In this document: in pieces, positions 61,285-64,000 of the stretch
Position numbering within the stretch: position 1 is the first letter of the stretch
Layout of the letters: each line of letters begins with the position of its first letter
Source: Flavobacterium sp. CFS9
GTDB taxonomy: Bacteria > Bacteroidota > Bacteroidia > Flavobacteriales > Flavobacteriaceae
Reading direction: 5' to 3'
NCBI RefSeq assembly: GCF_041154745.1
Contig: NZ_AP031573.1
Span: 3,658,001-3,722,000, forward strand
Length of the DNA stretch: 64,000 nucleotides
Position numbers and translations under genes: made by a program
Notes under the pieces: generated by a model
Database searches by the model: none
What the model saw: only the letters and a program-made list of their open reading frames with translations
What the model was told of the DNA's origin: nothing

Positions 61285-63213
61285 CTATTTTACAAATTTT
61301 ATTATTGCCATTTCCAAGGCTAAAAATAACAGTGCAAAGATAACAAACCATTTCCAAACTTGGCTGTCTGTTCGCTCCGTTTGCAAGGTGTTAAAAATGG
61401 TTGAAATAGTATCCGCTGTTTTAAAATCAGAAACTATATTGGTGTTTACCTGACTCAGGTCGCTTTCGCTTCTTTTGTAATTGAAACTTAGATTTTCGAC
61501 CCATTCTTTTCGGTCAAAAACACTATAATTTCCGGCTGTTTCAGGGAAATCATTAAAGGTGAGCTTGACTTTGTTGTTTAATATTTGCTGAATAGGAATA
61601 AAAGAATCATCGTTTCCTTTTACTTCCAAAATGGCGTCTTTAGTCAATAATACATCTACAAAATAAGGCTGATTATTACCTATAACCAAAGCATTAATTC
61701 CGGTTTTCTGATTGTTTTGGCCCATTTTGTAAAATAAAGGGACAATTAAAGGAGATTGCTGGAAGTTTGAATTTGTCGTATTAATAGGGGCCGAAAAAAC
61801 AGTTATTCCGGAAACCGGATTTTGAATGGCTGTTACAAATACACTTTGGTCTTCGTAGGATAAAACGGCTGGGTACGGACTTGAAATATCAAAGGAACTG
61901 TTTGTTTTTGGATATTGAAAGTTCGTGATTTTGTTCTCAAACACACCGGAGAATAACGGATGATCGAAATTGATTTTGGTAATTAATTTTGCTTTGTTTT
62001 CAAGTGTGTTAAACTGAATTTTTCCGAAATTACCAAGGAAAGAATTCAAATTGGAAAGGGATGTTTTTTCGGATGGAATCACGACTAAGTTACCGCCCTT
62101 AGCAACAAATGCTTTTAAAGTGGTTTGTAATGCCTGAGGAACTTCGGTCAGTTCGTTTAGAATAATGGTGTTTTGTTTGTCTAAACTATTGTAATCTAAA
62201 CTGCTGATCGAATAGTTGTTGTAGTTGAATTCTGCCGAGGTATAAATTCGGGATAAGAAATTACTTTTTTCAGGTTCACCAATACTGATGACGTTTGTTT
62301 TCTTTGTTTTAAGAATGCTGAAATAGAGCTTATTGTCGTACGCCAATCCATTGTCTTCAATCACAACATAACCATGAAAAGCTTCTTTGGGAATGGTAAA
62401 GTCGATTTTCTTTTTCTTTGCATCAAAATTAATGATGGTTTTGGCAATCAGTTTGTTTTGATTGTACAAGGCCATCGAAACGGGTTTGAAATCTTCTCCG
62501 TAAGCAGATAGATTAACGCTTATCTCGTAGAAATTCTCCAGCGTCTGATTGATAAAAACACTGTCAATGGCAATATTGTTTTTCTGTTCCGCTTCGGGAA
62601 TAATAAAATAAGGTTTCTCTTCGGTGTCAAGGTTTTTTATGTCCTTCTCGGCAAGACCTACTGCATCTGTAATAATAACGATGTCTTTTTTATGGGCCGA
62701 TTTATGCGCTTTGATCTTTGCTATTATCGACGGAAGCTCAAAAGGAGTGGCGCTGTATTTTAGGTTTTGCAGGGCGCTTTTGGATGATTTGATGTCGGTA
62801 TTCCAATAATTTTCAGTGTTCGTCAACAGTGAAAAAGAGGCAGTTTCAGGCGTGTTTTCCAGTAGTTCCTGTACAGCGCGTTTTAGCAGTTCTCCCTTTT
62901 TTCCTTTCGCCTGCATGCTAAACGAATTGTCAAGAACGATGTACATTTCATTGGCAGCATTTTTACTGTCTTTGGCCTCAAAAAAGGGCTGGGCAAAAGC
63001 CAGAATAATGCAGGTTAATAAGAGCAAGCGGGTGGCTAATAACAATCGCTTTTTGATTTTCGAACTCTTTCGGGTCTGAACAGAGATTTCTTTCAGGAAG
63101 CGAACATTAGTAAAAAAGGAGGTTTTAAAACGTCGTAATTGAAATAAGTGAACCAGAATTGGAACAATTAACAAGAACAGAAAGTATAGAATTTCGGGAT
63201 GTTTAAAATGCAT
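61285..63213 (-). CDS. BatA-domain membrane protein
   Basis: A 642-aa protein that opens with the aerotolerance BatA N-terminal double-helix region (ILYFLFLLIVPILVHLFQLRRF, residues 8-29, and LLLATRLLLLTCIILAFAQPFF, 57-78). A von Willebrand A-like domain follows (MYIVLDNSFSMQAKGKKGEL with a partial MIDAS DxSxS, near 90-110) and a long periplasmic beta-rich part, ending in one helix (FVIFALLFLALEMAIIKFV). Such proteins are common in Bacteroidota and often scaffold envelope complexes. The specific role is unknown. Confidence 0.82.
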   Translation of the reverse strand: MHFKHPEILYFLFLLIVPILVHLFQLRRFKTSFFTNVRFLKEISVQTRKSSKIKKRLLLATRLLLLTCIILAFAQPFFEAKDSKNAANEMYIVLDNSFSMQAKGKKGELLKRAVQELLENTPETASFSLLTNTENYWNTDIKSSKSALQNLKYSATPFELPSIIAKIKAHKSAHKKDIVIITDAVGLAEKDIKNLDTEEKPYFIIPEAEQKNNIAIDSVFINQTLENFYEISVNLSAYGEDFKPVSMALYNQNKLIAKTIINFDAKKKKIDFTIPKEAFHGYVVIEDNGLAYDNKLYFSILKTKKTNVISIGEPEKSNFLSRIYTSAEFNYNNYSISSLDYNSLDKQNTIILNELTEVPQALQTTLKAFVAKGGNLVVIPSEKTSLSNLNSFLGNFGKIQFNTLENKAKLITKINFDHPLFSGVFENKITNFQYPKTNSSFDISSPYPAVLSYEDQSVFVTAIQNPVSGITVFSAPINTTNSNFQQSPLIVPLFYKMGQNNQKTGINALVIGNNQPYFVDVLLTKDAILEVKGNDDSFIPIQQILNNKVKLTFNDFPETAGNYSVFDRKEWVENLSFNYKRSESDLSQVNTNIVSDFKTADTISTIFNTLQTERTDSQVWKWFVIFALLFLALEMAIIKFVK

Positions 63214-63263
63214 TCGGGCTTCGATTTACTTCACTACGTTTTATTTTTCGCGAAGACACTGGT

Positions 63264-63271
63264 CAAAAATA
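63264..63271 (-). promoter_or_regulatory. -7 element TATTTTTG for the BatA-domain gene
   Basis: Exact TAnnTTTG on the minus strand, 50 bases before the ATG at 63213. The best -33 candidate leaves only 12 bases, so it is unclear. Confidence 0.45.
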
Positions 63272-63483
63272 CAAATTTTTACTCAAACCGTATCAGTTGT
63301 AGAGCAGATTATAAGCAAACGGTATTGACTCTGATATTTAATGAATTTATATTGGTTTTGAGTGGAAAAAAATAGTTTGCATCGTTTGAGAAATCTAACT
63401 TCTGCAATCCCTTTTGTAACAAAAAAATAGGATTGGAGAAGATATTATTCGCTATTTTAGCGTATCTAAAACAATTCTAGAAT

Positions 63484-64000
63484 TATGAAAAGATTATATG
63501 TATTGCTTTTTTCTGCTTTTTTCTGCTCAGGTTTACAAGCTCAGAACAAATTTAATTTACTGGTAGGAACTTATACGAATACCTGTCAGAGTAACGGAAT
63601 TTACGTTTATGATTTTAATGCTGATTCCGGTGATTTTAAATTGAAAAGTTCCTCAGAAAGTGTAGTAAGTCCAAGTTATTTATCGGTTTCGGCAGACAAT
63701 AAGTTTGTGTATGCGGTAAACGAAAACGGGACTCACAGTACTGTTAGCGCTTTTGGTTATGATGCAGGAACAGGAAAATTGACTTTTCTCAATAAGAATG
63801 ATGCTTTAGGCGCCGATCCCTGTCATTTGATTAATGATGATAAAAATGTGCTTGTTGCAAATTATTCGGGAGGTAATATTGCTGTTTTTAAGAAGAATGC
63901 CGATGGAAGTATTTCTGAAGCGCAGCAGTTGGTTCAGCATGAAGGAAAAGGAACCAATGTAGCACGTCAGGAAAAAGCACACGTACACATGGTTGCTTTT
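63484..64000 (+). CDS. Lactonase-family beta-propeller protein (3' end missing)
   Basis: The N-terminal 172 residues of an exported protein running off the window. A signal peptide (LYVLLFSAFFCSGLQAQ) is followed by NLLVGTYTNTCQSNGIYVYDF, SPSYLSVSADNKFVYAVNEN, ADPCHLINDDKNVLVANYSGGNIAVF and ending HVHMVAF, which matches the 7-bladed propeller of the YbhE/6-phosphogluconolactonase family. In E. coli the enzyme is cytoplasmic; here it has a signal peptide, so it probably acts on other lactones outside the cytoplasm. Confidence 0.82.

Overview
The window looks like a chromosomal stretch from a Flavobacterium-type bacterium (Bacteroidota, Flavobacteriaceae). The DNA is AT-rich. Many genes are preceded by the TAnnTTTG -7 element typical of Bacteroidota promoters. 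Two secreted proteases end in type IX secretion (T9SS) C-terminal sorting domains. Several families are typical of this group: the NagB/PIG-L fusion, FHS-type sugar permease, DUF4834, DUF3810, BatA-like protein and YwqK/MORN protein. I see no tRNA, rRNA, CRISPR array, phage, integrase or insertion sequence. This is mostly core genome with small accessory pockets.

Layout. 1-5.4 kb: a sugar (probably amino-sugar) operon with a GHMP kinase cut by the window edge, a nucleotidyltransferase, an MFS sugar permease and a fused glucosamine-6-phosphate deaminase/PIG-L deacetylase. 5.4-13.2 kb: small ORFs, then pyrG and yidC, a MORN-repeat secreted protein and a T9SS metalloprotease. 13.3-17.5 kb: mnmA, a T9SS subtilase, a nitronate monooxygenase-like flavoprotein and a small secreted protein. 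17.7-25.3 kb: DUF4268, Nudix hydrolase, an acyltransferase with altered motifs, an ECF sigma factor with a co-transcribed membrane protein, DUF3810, pepD and DUF389. 25.5-33.1 kb (mostly minus strand): carboxypeptidase-regulatory-like protein, DEAD-box helicase, rdgB with overlapping DUF2809 gene, an orphan possible cysteine hydrolase, an FMN glutamate-synthase-like protein and a NYN/OST-HTH protein. 33.4-38.5 kb: an alpha-oxoamine synthase (serine palmitoyltransferase or cysteate acyltransferase type) convergent with a GNAT-like protein, an envelope gene pair whose first gene looks frameshifted, and a Phenol_MetA_deg outer-membrane protein. 38.6-46.7 kb: DUF4834, YfhO, a decayed nucleotidyltransferase pair, a glycosyltransferase, a flippase and an MscS channel. 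47.2-57.9 kb: uvrA, a sigma factor, a TPR protein, a cluster-less Nth, Bcp, a conserved 486-aa protein of unknown function and an MBL-fold hydrolase. 58.0-64.0 kb: isochorismatase-like and carboxylesterase-like enzymes, a DUF4870-like protein, a dihydroorotase-like protein that has lost its metal ligands, a BatA-like protein and the start of a lactonase-type beta-propeller.

How the parts connect. The first four genes form a plausible import, phosphorylation, activation, deacetylation and deamination route for hexosamines. The 38.9-44.8 kb block (YfhO, glycosyltransferase, flippase) fits surface polysaccharide or glycolipid assembly. The oxoamine synthase, the adjacent GNAT-like protein and the divergent acyltransferase near 19 kb are candidates for flavobacterial sphingo- or sulfonolipid metabolism. 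Intergenic gaps, especially between convergent genes, carry several families of perfect or nested inverted repeats (5.4, 17.6, 54.5, 59.4 and 61.2 kb) and a 13-bp tandem repeat (23.9 kb).

No textbook mobile or defence system was found. The best leads for new biology are the oxoamine synthase/GNAT pair, the NagA-less hexosamine operon, the pseudo-dihydroorotase, the cluster-less endonuclease III, the orphan Cys/His protein at 30.2-30.7 kb, the decayed nucleotidyltransferase with its coupled 54-aa partner, and the palindrome upstream of the sigma-factor promoter at 50.4 kb.
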